This document shows positions 9,019-16,816 of a stretch of DNA of 64,000 nt, piece by piece (position 1 is the stretch's first letter; each line of letters begins with the position of its first letter). The translations under genes were made by a program, and so were the position numbers. The DNA comes from Phycicoccus flavus (lineage in GTDB: Bacteria; Actinomycetota; Actinomycetes; Actinomycetales; Dermatophilaceae): positions 30,757 to 94,756 of the forward strand of contig NZ_SAYU02000005.1 of the NCBI RefSeq assembly GCF_004025965.2, written 5' to 3'. Below the pieces are notes generated by a model. It was given only the letters and a program-made list of their open reading frames with translations. It had not been told where the DNA came from and did not search any database.

Positions 9019-11632
9019 GGGTGCCTCCTTCGTCGGGTGCTGACGCAGCGGGTTCGGGGTGTCGGTGGGCGCCGTCGGGGGTGGCGGGCGGCGGCAGGGG
9101 CAGCAGGTCGAGCAGGGCGTCGTCGTGGGCGGGTCCCGCCGCGAGGTCCTGCTCGCTCCGGCGGTCGGGGTCGAGCCCGCGGTTCTCCAGACCGAGCGAT
9201 CGGCTGGTGCCCAGGCGGTACTGCGGCAGGACCAGCGACCGGCCGTCGCCGAGCGACCATCGCCGATGGAAGCCGGTGCCCGCCCCGGCGGTCCGTCGGC
9301 CGAGGACGAGGACGCGGGGGTGGCCGGCCAGGGCCGCCGCGAGGTGCTCGCCGCCGGACCCGGTGTGCTGGTCGACGAGGACGTCGACGTAGCGCGGGCC
9401 GCGCAGCAGGGCGTGCTCGCCGGTCCCCGGGGGGCGGGCCACGGCGTCGCGGGTCAGGAGGTGCAGCAGGAGGGCCGCCAGGTGGTCCGCGAACGGCCCT
9501 CCGCGGTTGTACCTGAGGTCGAGCACGAGCGGCTCGTCCCCGCGCCAGGACCGGCACAGGGCCTCGACGGCACGCAGGCCGGCGGCGGCCACGTCGGGGA
9601 CGGCGAGGTAGCGCGCCCGCCCGTGGAGCCGGCCCGCGGCTCGGGCGCGCGCCTCGTCCACTCTCGAGGGGCACGGCGACGGTCCGGCGACGGAGCCGGG
9701 GGCGGACGCGGCAGTCGACGTGAGGAGGGCTGCGTGCGAGGACCCGAGGTCGCGCAGCGCGCTGCGCAGGGCGGTGTCGAGCTCGTCGTCGCCGACGCAG
9801 CGGGCGGCCCAGCGCAGGAGGTCGAGCGAGCGGTCCAGGAACGCCGCGCCCTCGGCCCTGGGGAGCGACCGGCCGGCGAGCAGGTCCAGGCAGCGGCGCA
9901 TCGTCCGCTCGGCCCGGTCCGGCGGAGCGGGCACGTCGGTCGCGGCGGGCAGGTCCGGCGACGCTCGGTGCCGGGCCCGGGCCTCCCTCGGCCTGGGAGA
10001 GCCGGCCGCCCCGACGCCCGGCACCGGGACGAGGCCTGAGCGCTCGCGCACCCAGCACCCGGAGTCGTCCGTGACGACCTCGCGCACGTCGTGGAGCCCG
10101 CGGGCCAGCACCTGCACCGGAGGCGCCCCGGTCCTGCCGGCCTGCGCGCGCAGGACCGCGTGGGGGTCGACCGCGCACAGCACGCTGGGCTCGCGGACGG
10201 GCGCCGCGCTGCCGGTGAGCGGGCTCACCGGGGTGGAGACGAAGAGCAGCCGGTCGTCGGCCGCGAACACCGGCAGCCGGACGCCGGCCCCCGGCACGGT
10301 CACCGTCGCGCCCTCTCCCGAGGACGTCCGGGCGACCCGCAGGACGGCGCCGGCCAGCTCGGTCTCCTCCGTCCACGCGACGACGGAGCCGTCGGCCCTC
10401 ACCACGGGCGCTCCCCGCCGGTGGGCCGGGCGCGCCTCGAGGCCCCGGACCGGGCCGGTCCGCGGAACCCACACGACCCCGTCCGCGGCGCTCGCCAGCA
10501 CGACGCCGGTGGCGGCCACGGCCGCGTCGTCGGCCTGGAAGACGACGGCTGCGTCGGGCAGGGCGCGGGGACGGACGGTGGCGGTGGCCGGCTCGACCTC
10601 GAGGACGGCGGTGGCACCGCCGACCCGGACCACGGCCGTGAGCGCGCCGTCGCCGGTCCAGTCGGCGTGGGTCACCCACCCGTGCTCGGCGGGCAGTGCC
10701 CACACGTCGTCGTCAGTGGTCACGACGAGCCGTCCTGCGCCCACGCGGGCCACGGCCGGCGCCCACGGGCTGCGCGTCGTGGCCTCCGCCGTCCAGGGGC
10801 GCGGGCCACCGGCCGGTGCGGTCGCGGCGGCCCCACCGGGGCCGCGGACCTCCAGGACCGCGTCGTCGGCCGGCCGCAGGGTGAGGACGTCGCCGGACAC
10901 GCCGACGACGAGCCGGTCGCGGCCGCGGCGCAGCGAGGTGACGCGGCCGCGCCGCGCAAGGTGGTGACGGCGGACGGGACCGCCCCCGACCGGGACCGAG
11001 TACAGGTCCAGGGGGCCGTCGGGGTCGTCGAGCACGAAGACCCGGCCCCCGAGGAGGCAGGCGTCGGCGGGGTTGCCCCAGGGGTGGGGGTCCGGGGTCC
11101 ATCGGCCGCCGTCGTCGCGGAGCAGCCGGCGGCGGCTGCCGCCGCGCCACCCGCGCACGTGGGCCGGGTGGACCCCTGCCGTGACCGCGACCCGGTGGCC
11201 TGCGGAGTCCTCGTCGAGGGCGCTGAGATGGGAGAGGGCGGAGGGGTGCAGGTCGTGCGGGCCGTGGACGTCGAGCTCGACGAGGGTGACGGGCGCATCG
11301 TCACCGTCCTCCTCGGGGACGCCCAGGACGACGGTGCCGCGGCCGCGCCAGGTCAGTGGCACGGGACGGAGCGACCCGGACCAGGCCACGACGGGCTCGG
11401 CGTCGGGCCCGGCGAGGACGCGGATCTCCGTCGTGCCGTCGACCTCGACGACGGCGACGCAGCCGTCGCCGTCGGGGTCGCCCAGCAGGTGCCGGACCCG
11501 GCCGCCGCCGACGTCGAGGCGGGCCGGGTCGCCGGTGCCGAAGGGCACGCACCACGCCTCGCCGGCGCAGAGGTACAGCACGTGCTCGCCGGCCATCGAC
11601 GGGCTGCTCACGGCGGCGGTGGGTGTGGACAC
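8963..11632 (-). CDS. Tricorn-like S41 family peptidase, candidate leader protease
   Basis: An 889-residue protein. Its N-terminal 550 or so residues look like a repeated beta-propeller (short repeating strands, many VVxVDG/LDVHGP-type turns). The C-terminus is a C-terminal-processing (S41) domain with LVLDLRYNRGG, the nucleophile serine in HTGSGGEHLAAAL, and LGRRTAGAGTGF in the tricorn core position. No signal peptide is present, so it should be cytoplasmic. GTG at 11632 has AAAGGAGG just upstream. It is the first gene after the precursors, so it may remove the leader or degrade unmodified peptide. No S41 enzyme is an established class III leader protease to my knowledge, so this is inference. 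Confidence 0.8.
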   Translation of the reverse strand: MSTPTAAVSSPSMAGEHVLYLCAGEAWCVPFGTGDPARLDVGGGRVRHLLGDPDGDGCVAVVEVDGTTEIRVLAGPDAEPVVAWSGSLRPVPLTWRGRGTVVLGVPEEDGDDAPVTLVELDVHGPHDLHPSALSHLSALDEDSAGHRVAVTAGVHPAHVRGWRGGSRRRLLRDDGGRWTPDPHPWGNPADACLLGGRVFVLDDPDGPLDLYSVPVGGGPVRRHHLARRGRVTSLRRGRDRLVVGVSGDVLTLRPADDAVLEVRGPGGAAATAPAGGPRPWTAEATTRSPWAPAVARVGAGRLVVTTDDDVWALPAEHGWVTHADWTGDGALTAVVRVGGATAVLEVEPATATVRPRALPDAAVVFQADDAAVAATGVVLASAADGVVWVPRTGPVRGLEARPAHRRGAPVVRADGSVVAWTEETELAGAVLRVARTSSGEGATVTVPGAGVRLPVFAADDRLLFVSTPVSPLTGSAAPVREPSVLCAVDPHAVLRAQAGRTGAPPVQVLARGLHDVREVVTDDSGCWVRERSGLVPVPGVGAAGSPRPREARARHRASPDLPAATDVPAPPDRAERTMRRCLDLLAGRSLPRAEGAAFLDRSLDLLRWAARCVGDDELDTALRSALRDLGSSHAALLTSTAASAPGSVAGPSPCPSRVDEARARAAGRLHGRARYLAVPDVAAAGLRAVEALCRSWRGDEPLVLDLRYNRGGPFADHLAALLLHLLTRDAVARPPGTGEHALLRGPRYVDVLVDQHTGSGGEHLAAALAGHPRVLVLGRRTAGAGTGFHRRWSLGDGRSLVLPQYRLGTSRSLGLENRGLDPDRRSEQDLAAGPAHDDALLDLLPLPPPATPDGAHRHPEPAASAPDEGGTHERATAGGRGPREGLRIG

Positions 11633-11675
11633 GCTGTCCTCCTTTCCGAAGGGGCATGGGTCGGCGGGTGGTCGG

Positions 11676-11725
11676 GGACCGGTGGGGCGACGCCTCGGGC
11701 GTCCGGGGTGCCGCCCCACCGGTCC
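11676..11725 (-). terminator. Nested hairpin between precursor genes and operon rest
   Basis: A perfect 14-bp stem (11676-11689 with 11712-11725) encloses a second hairpin GACGCC/GGCGTC (11689-11703). It sits 10 bases after the second precursor stop and 43 bases before the peptidase GTG. There is no U-tract, so it is more likely a partial terminator or RNA-stability element. Either would raise precursor mRNA above that of the downstream genes. Confidence 0.6.
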
Positions 11726-11735
11726 TCCTGCCTGG

Positions 11736-11822
11736 TCAGCAGGACGTGCTCTGGAAGCTGGCGACGGTGACGTCGGCGGCCACCTCGACGACGTCGAGGT
11801 CGTGGATCTCGTCGATGGTCAT
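11736..11822 (-). CDS. Lipolanthine-like precursor peptide, copy 2
   Basis: A 28-codon gene with AAAGGAGGGG seven bases before its ATG at 11822. The peptide begins MTIDEIHDLD, continues with an acidic, hydrophobic leader (VVEVAADVTV) and ends ASFQSTSC. The last seven residues are S-x2-S-x2-C, the labionin/avionin motif of class III lanthipeptides, with the Cys at the very C-terminus. It differs from copy 1 only at residues 2, 9 and 10, and the last 18 residues are identical. It is too short for automatic gene callers. The substrate role (LanKC, then LanD) is inferred from motif and neighbourhood; the cleavage site is unknown. Confidence 0.88.
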   Translation of the reverse strand: MTIDEIHDLDVVEVAADVTVASFQSTSC

Positions 11823-11868
11823 GGGACACCCCTCCTTTCCTGTGGTCGACGTGACAGGGGCGCTGTGG

Positions 11869-11955
11869 TCAGCAGGACGTGCTCTGGAAGCTGGCGACGG
11901 TGACGTCAGCGGCCACCTCGACGACCTCGACGTCGTGGATCTCGTCGATGGACAT
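11869..11955 (-). CDS. Lipolanthine-like precursor peptide, copy 1
   Basis: A 28-codon gene with GAGGAGGA before the ATG at 11955. The peptide starts MSIDEIHDVE and ends with the same ASFQSTSC as copy 2. The DNA of the two copies is near identical over the whole coding region but not between genes, indicating tandem duplication under selection on the peptide. Only one Cys is present, so a single ring joining S22, S25 and C28 is the maximum. LanD action on the terminal Cys would give avionin rather than labionin. The leader is acidic, with an IDEIHDxxVVEV stretch likely to form the amphipathic helix that class III synthetases bind. Confidence 0.88.
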   Translation of the reverse strand: MSIDEIHDVEVVEVAADVTVASFQSTSC

Positions 11956-12017
11956 GGGCGTTCCTCCTCTCTCGGCTCGTCGGTCGCGACCCGGCGTCGC
12001 CGGGTGCGTCGTCTGGG

Positions 12018-12665
12018 TCAGGCCGACACGTCGGCCCGATCGCGGAGGGTGTCCCAGGAGCGGGACACCCGTGGCGAGCCGAGGGCGGCCCGCAGCGCAC
12101 GGGCGCCGCGGTCCAGGTCCTGCGGCTCGAAGTTGCGCGTGGGCGAGTAGATGCGCCCGGCCGCGACGTGCTCGCGGTACTCGCCCTCGAGCATGCTGGC
12201 GACGACCGTCGAGGCGTACCGGCCGTCGACGAAGATCGTGTCCCGCAGCACCCCCTCCAGCGTCATGAAGCCCGCGCGCAGCATCCCCATCACGTGGTGG
12301 TTGAAGGTCGCGGCCCGCAGCTCGATGCGGTGGGCCCGCAGCTGGTCGAAGAGGTGCCCGATGCCCTGCTCGACGATGAACATCCCGTAGCCGCTGCCGA
12401 CGAGGTGCGGCGCGACGGCGATACCGATGAAGTAGCTGCCCGAGCCCTGGTCCACCCAGTTGAAGACCCCGACGATGCCCTCGTCGTCCGTGACGGCGAC
12501 GCGCAGCCCGGTCCCGGGGCTCGTGGAGGTGAGGTCCTCGGCCTCCACCTGGCCGTGGACGCCGTGGGCCAGGCGGCCCACCTCGCCCTTGAACCAGCCG
12601 AGGATCTCGGGGAGGTCGTCGTCCTCCAGCGGCCGCAGTCGGACCGCGGGGTGGTTCTCAGACAT
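12018..12665 (-). CDS. GNAT acyltransferase, candidate peptide N-acylation enzyme
   Basis: A 215-residue GNAT-fold protein resembling the RimJ/RimL group: VRLRPLEDDDLPEILGWF at the N-terminus, acyl-CoA loop HLVGSGYGMFIVEQGI (motif A) and AATFNHHVMGMLRAGFMTLEGVL (motif B). Its ATG at 12665 overlaps the LanKC stop by eight bases. In the related goadvionin pathway a GNAT-family enzyme is known to condense an acyl chain with the RiPP N-terminus. By analogy this enzyme may attach the fatty acyl group here. Simple acetylation or self-protection remains possible. Confidence 0.85.
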   Translation of the reverse strand: MSENHPAVRLRPLEDDDLPEILGWFKGEVGRLAHGVHGQVEAEDLTSTSPGTGLRVAVTDDEGIVGVFNWVDQGSGSYFIGIAVAPHLVGSGYGMFIVEQGIGHLFDQLRAHRIELRAATFNHHVMGMLRAGFMTLEGVLRDTIFVDGRYASTVVASMLEGEYREHVAAGRIYSPTRNFEPQDLDRGARALRAALGSPRVSRSWDTLRDRADVSA

Positions 12666-15189
12666 GGCATGTCCTCTCGTCGTGGATGGGGGTCGGCACC
12701 GGGGCGGGCAGGGGTCCCAGCAGGGGCAGGAGGTGCTCGGCGGGGTCGGTGACGGCCCGCAGCGCGTGGACGGCGCCGGCGAGCCCGGACCCGAGGTCGC
12801 AGGAGAAGCGCAGGCCGAGCAGGCCCGGGAAGTGGACCTCCTCGCCGACGTGGCAGAAGTAGCGGCGCAGCGCGTCGGTCTGGCGGGCGACGGCGGTCGC
12901 CGCGCACTCGCCGTCGGTGGCCGCCGCGAACGCCAGTGCCCCGGAGCGTCCCTCGAGCAGCCCTTGGGTGGCCCAGCCGGTGACGAGGCACACCCGGAGG
13001 GCGGCAGCCCGGACGTCGGCTCCGTCCGCGACGGTGCGGTGCCGGCCGAGCTCGCGGGCGGCCACGGCGACGCCCAGGGTGCCGGACAGGACGTCGGGAA
13101 GCATCCGGCCGGTGCCGTGGTCGACGAGAGCCGTGCCGTCGGGCCGCGGGACGAGGTGGCGCAGGTCGCGGGCGAGGGCGCGGGTGGCCAGGTCGAGCCA
13201 CCGCTCGTCGCCGGTGGCCTCGAAGAGCCGGACGGCGAACAGCGCGATCCCGCTGCCTCCGGCGCCCAGCCCCCGGCCCAGCCGTGCGCCGGACTCCAGC
13301 AGGTCGGCGACCCGCCGGCCCAGCCGCTCGGCGCCGGACCCGTCGCCCAGGCGGAGGGCGGCCAGGCCGACGCCGGACAGCCCGCGCGCGAGGTCGGGGT
13401 TGGTCACGCGCTCCGACCAGCGGACCGCGCGGTCGAGTAGGGCGTGCGCGGTGGCCGGGTCGCCGCAGTCGTGCAGCACGGCGGCGGCGCCCGCGTAGCC
13501 GTCGAAGAGGCCCGGAACGGTGCGTGCCGACGCGCCGGCGGCCGCTCCGAGCCAGTCGACGAGCTCGCCGACGCGGGGGGAGGACGCGTGCCGGACGGTC
13601 CAGATCGCCCCCGCGGCGCCGTTCGCCAGGCTCCAGGGCACGGCGCCCGGTCCGACGGGCACCGGCGAGCACCGGGCGTCCCGGACCGGGAAGGACAGCA
13701 GGGTCCGCTCGGCGAGCCCGATCAGGTCCGTGGTCGGCAGGTCCGGCCGCACCGGGTCCACCCGACCCCAGTCCACGACGGGGGTCCGCGGGCCGGCCGC
13801 GGCTCGTAGGGCGGCGAACGTCCCGGGCGCCGGGGCGAACCGGTCCCGCGCCTCGTCGAGGCAGCGCTCCAGCACGCCGTCGGAGAACTCCCAGTAGGTG
13901 TTCTGCGGAGTGAGGAACCAGAGGTGGACCAGCTCCAGGCGCAGCAGGTCGGCGTGCTGCGGCGAGGAGGCCCGCACCCGGAACCCCGGGGCGACGGTGT
14001 AGCCGTCCTCGACCGGCGCCGAGGCCTGGTGGGCGGTCTCCAGGTCCACGAGGGTGACGGTGTCGTCTGCGCCGAGGAGCAGGTTGCCGGGATGCAGGTC
14101 GCCGACGGCGAGCCCGCGCCGGTGGATCTCGGTCACCGTGGCCCGGAGCGCCGCGACGATCCCGGCGACCCGCTCCGCGTACCGGGCGACCTCGGCCGCG
14201 GTGGCGTCGGCCCGCACCTCCGGGTGGAACTGCGCGACGAACTCGATGGCGCGGCAGCCGTCGACGAACTCCTGGGCCATGAAGACGCGGTCGTCGAACT
14301 CGTGCCACCCGAGGACCCGGGGGACCCCCCGGACGTCGGCGAGGGAGCGCAGGGTGTCGGCCTCGTGCCGCACCCGGCCGGCGGCATCCGAGCCGTCCAG
14401 CCCGATGCCCGCGTGCCGTCGCCCCTCCTTGAGGGCGACCTCGGTGCCGTCCGGGCTCGTGGCCTGGTAGACCCCGCCCCCGGCCGAGACGTGCAGGGCC
14501 TGGGACACCGAGTACGGCAGGGTGCGCTCCCGGGCGTTGGTCCGCCGGTGCTCCCGGGCCGCGGCGACGCACCGCGGCACCTCGACGCCGCCCGGGACCG
14601 CGAAGGCCAGCGAGCGCGGGTCCGGGACGGGCTCGCCGTCCGGACCGGCGTAGGCCAGCGCGTCGGCGCCCGTGGGCAGGACGGTCCACAGCTCGCGGTA
14701 GGCGCCGTGCCGCACGTGCACCGGGGCGCCGCCGACGGCGATGTCCGTGAGGATGGCGGGCCCGTGTCGGCCCCGCAGGAGCGCGCCGAGGCGCTCGACG
14801 ACGAGGTCGGTCTGCGCGGCGTCGACCGGGTAGACGGTGACGAACTTCCCGCTGCTGGCCCGGGGCGCGTACTTGCTGCTCAGGGCGTCGAAGGCCCGGG
14901 GCGAGGTGAGGTGCTTGAAGGAGACGCCCAGGTCGAAGCAGGCCGCCGCGACGAGCGCGAGCACCTCGGGGGCCTCGCGGCGCACCGTCGACACGTGCAC
15001 CTTCCAGCCCGCCGGCGGGAGCGTGGTGTCGCGGCCGACCGTCGTCCAGACGGCCGAGGACGAGGTCCGGTGCCAGCCGTCCGGCAGCTCGGCGTGGACG
15101 AACGCGTAGGGCTCGGCGGAGCGGAGGCCGTGGTCGGCGTCGGTGAAGAAGGGCACGCCGGGGGTGAGATGGAGGCCGAGGTCATGCAC
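12658..15189 (-). CDS. Class III lanthipeptide synthetase LanKC
   Basis: An 843-residue three-domain enzyme. Residues 1-210 are the phospho-Ser/Thr lyase domain with FKHLTSPRAF (91-100) and SSKYAPRASSGKFVTVYP, a hallmark of LanKC/LanL. The Ser/Thr kinase domain (about 225-470) has VALKEG (K254), the catalytic VGDLHPGNLL (D364) and metal-site VDLE (D382). The C-terminal 510-843 is a LanC-like alpha-toroid (FDGYAG, LSGVGLAALRL, CDLGSGLAG) lacking the canonical zinc Cys-Cys-His ligands, as expected for class III. It should phosphorylate and eliminate precursor serines, then cyclise onto Cys. GTG 15189 overlaps the ThDP gene by eight bases; no better in-frame start exists. Confidence 0.95.
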   Translation of the reverse strand: MHDLGLHLTPGVPFFTDADHGLRSAEPYAFVHAELPDGWHRTSSSAVWTTVGRDTTLPPAGWKVHVSTVRREAPEVLALVAAACFDLGVSFKHLTSPRAFDALSSKYAPRASSGKFVTVYPVDAAQTDLVVERLGALLRGRHGPAILTDIAVGGAPVHVRHGAYRELWTVLPTGADALAYAGPDGEPVPDPRSLAFAVPGGVEVPRCVAAAREHRRTNARERTLPYSVSQALHVSAGGGVYQATSPDGTEVALKEGRRHAGIGLDGSDAAGRVRHEADTLRSLADVRGVPRVLGWHEFDDRVFMAQEFVDGCRAIEFVAQFHPEVRADATAAEVARYAERVAGIVAALRATVTEIHRRGLAVGDLHPGNLLLGADDTVTLVDLETAHQASAPVEDGYTVAPGFRVRASSPQHADLLRLELVHLWFLTPQNTYWEFSDGVLERCLDEARDRFAPAPGTFAALRAAAGPRTPVVDWGRVDPVRPDLPTTDLIGLAERTLLSFPVRDARCSPVPVGPGAVPWSLANGAAGAIWTVRHASSPRVGELVDWLGAAAGASARTVPGLFDGYAGAAAVLHDCGDPATAHALLDRAVRWSERVTNPDLARGLSGVGLAALRLGDGSGAERLGRRVADLLESGARLGRGLGAGGSGIALFAVRLFEATGDERWLDLATRALARDLRHLVPRPDGTALVDHGTGRMLPDVLSGTLGVAVAARELGRHRTVADGADVRAAALRVCLVTGWATQGLLEGRSGALAFAAATDGECAATAVARQTDALRRYFCHVGEEVHFPGLLGLRFSCDLGSGLAGAVHALRAVTDPAEHLLPLLGPLPAPVPTPIHDERTCHV

Positions 15190-16816
15190 GATCGCCCACC
15201 CCCTCCCGCAGCATCGGGGCGACGTCGTCCCGGGCGACCACCACCCGGACCACCGTCGGCACGCCCGCCTGCGCGGCCGCGACCGCCTGCGCGAGCCGCG
15301 GACGGACCTGGGCGGGGCGCTCGACGACGAGGACGTCCCCGCGGTCGGCCGGGCCGAGGAGCCCGCCGGCGCGCTCGAAGCGCTGCGGGGACCCGGCGCC
15401 CTCGGCCTGCCGGGCGAGCCACCCCATCGCCCCGTCGTCGAGGACGACGTAGAGCAGCCGGCGACGCGACGCGAGGATCTCGTCGGCGTCGGGACGCAGG
15501 GTCGCGAGGGCCGCGTCCCCGGTGACGCACACGACGAGCGGCTGCTCGGTCACCGCCGCCCCGGCGGCCGCGGCGACCCCGAAGCCGAGCGTCGTCTGCT
15601 CCGACGGGGCGATCGAGCGGGCCCGGTCCGGCAGCGTGAGGTGCGGGAACGCGTAGCTCCACATGTCGTGCAGCCCGTTCTCGTGGACCACCACCGCGTC
15701 CTCGGGCAGCAGGTCCGAGAGGGCGTGCACGACGAGGGCGCCGAGCGTGCCCTCGTCGCCCCGCGACTCCAGGAGGCGCGCCCGGACCCCGGCGACCCGT
15801 GCGGCCCACGCCGTCCGCTCGAGGACCGGGCCCCGTGCGACGAGCGCGTCCGCCCAGTCGGCGGCGTCGCGCACCAGGTGCGCCCCGGGCAACCGGTGGT
15901 GCACGCCGGCGGGGGTGGCGGTGACCTGCAGCCACGCGGACTCCGTCGGCATGCCCGTCAGCGCGGTCTCCTCGAGCTGGCTGCCGACGGCCACGACGAG
16001 GTCGCTGGACGCGACGAGGTCCCGTACGGGACCGGCCATGTACAGGCCGGCGACGCCGAGGAAGCGCGGGTGGGACTCGGGGACGCAGCCCCGGCCGGAC
16101 GCGGTGACGAGGACGGCGGCGTCGGTCCGCGCGGCGAGGTCGAGGACCTGGGGCCGGGAGAGCGAGCGCGCACCGCTGCCGAGCAGCAGGCACGGCCGGC
16201 GCGCGGCGGTCAGGAGGTCGAGCGCCCCGTCGAGGCCCACCGGCACGCTCCGGCCGTCGGGACCGGCGTCGACGGGGGACGGAGCGGCGTCGGGCACCTC
16301 GAGGTAGACGGGTCCCGCGGGTGCCGCGACCGCACGGGCCAAGGCCTCGCGGAGCATCGACGCCGCGTGTCGCGGGGTCGGCACCCGTGCCGCCCAGCGC
16401 GTGACGGGGGCGACGAGCGCGAGCGTCGGGGCGTCCTGGAAGGCCCGGTCCTGTAGGCGCTCGGTGGCGGTCCCGGCGGCGAGGACGACGACGGGCGCGT
16501 GCCCGTGGTCGGCCTCGAGCAGGCCGGGGACGGCGGCGGCGACGGCCGGTCCTCGTCCGACGAGGACCACCGCCGGGCGCCCGGTGGCGAGGGCGGACCC
16601 GGCCGCCATGTGGACCGCCGTCCGCTGGGACCGGCACCACTCGACGGTCACGCCGTGGTCCTCCAGGGCCCGTAGCGCCCGCATGTCGTCGTCCGGCAGG
16701 CCGAACACGACCCGCACGCCCTGCTCCACGAGGGTGCTCGCCACCTGCGTCCACGGGTCATCGGGGGCGGGGGCCGGGAGGACCGGGGGCGCCGCCACCG
16801 CGGTCACGGCGCTCAC
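15182..16816 (-). CDS. ThDP-dependent enzyme with atypical active site
   Basis: A 544-residue acetolactate synthase/2-oxoacid decarboxylase-fold protein with PYR domain (about 20-190), central domain (LLLGSGARSLS onward) and PP domain. The PYR motif usually read as RHExxAxxMAxG is RSQRTAVHMAAG here, so the ThDP-activating Glu is Gln. The cofactor motif GDG-x24-NN is GDA-x24-DD. Either it uses ThDP unusually or it has lost decarboxylase chemistry. GTG at 16816 overlaps the ketosynthase stop (GTGA). In context it could decarboxylate a 2-oxo acid to an aldehyde used by the fused aldehyde dehydrogenase downstream of it in the pathway; that link is inference. Confidence 0.85.
   Translation of the reverse strand: MSAVTAVAAPPVLPAPAPDDPWTQVASTLVEQGVRVVFGLPDDDMRALRALEDHGVTVEWCRSQRTAVHMAAGSALATGRPAVVLVGRGPAVAAAVPGLLEADHGHAPVVVLAAGTATERLQDRAFQDAPTLALVAPVTRWAARVPTPRHAASMLREALARAVAAPAGPVYLEVPDAAPSPVDAGPDGRSVPVGLDGALDLLTAARRPCLLLGSGARSLSRPQVLDLAARTDAAVLVTASGRGCVPESHPRFLGVAGLYMAGPVRDLVASSDLVVAVGSQLEETALTGMPTESAWLQVTATPAGVHHRLPGAHLVRDAADWADALVARGPVLERTAWAARVAGVRARLLESRGDEGTLGALVVHALSDLLPEDAVVVHENGLHDMWSYAFPHLTLPDRARSIAPSEQTTLGFGVAAAAGAAVTEQPLVVCVTGDAALATLRPDADEILASRRRLLYVVLDDGAMGWLARQAEGAGSPQRFERAGGLLGPADRGDVLVVERPAQVRPRLAQAVAAAQAGVPTVVRVVVARDDVAPMLREGVGDRA

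Noticed and set aside
15183..15185. ATG as LanKC start
   Set aside because: Out of frame with the LanKC domains; the GTG at 15189 is the only suitable in-frame start.
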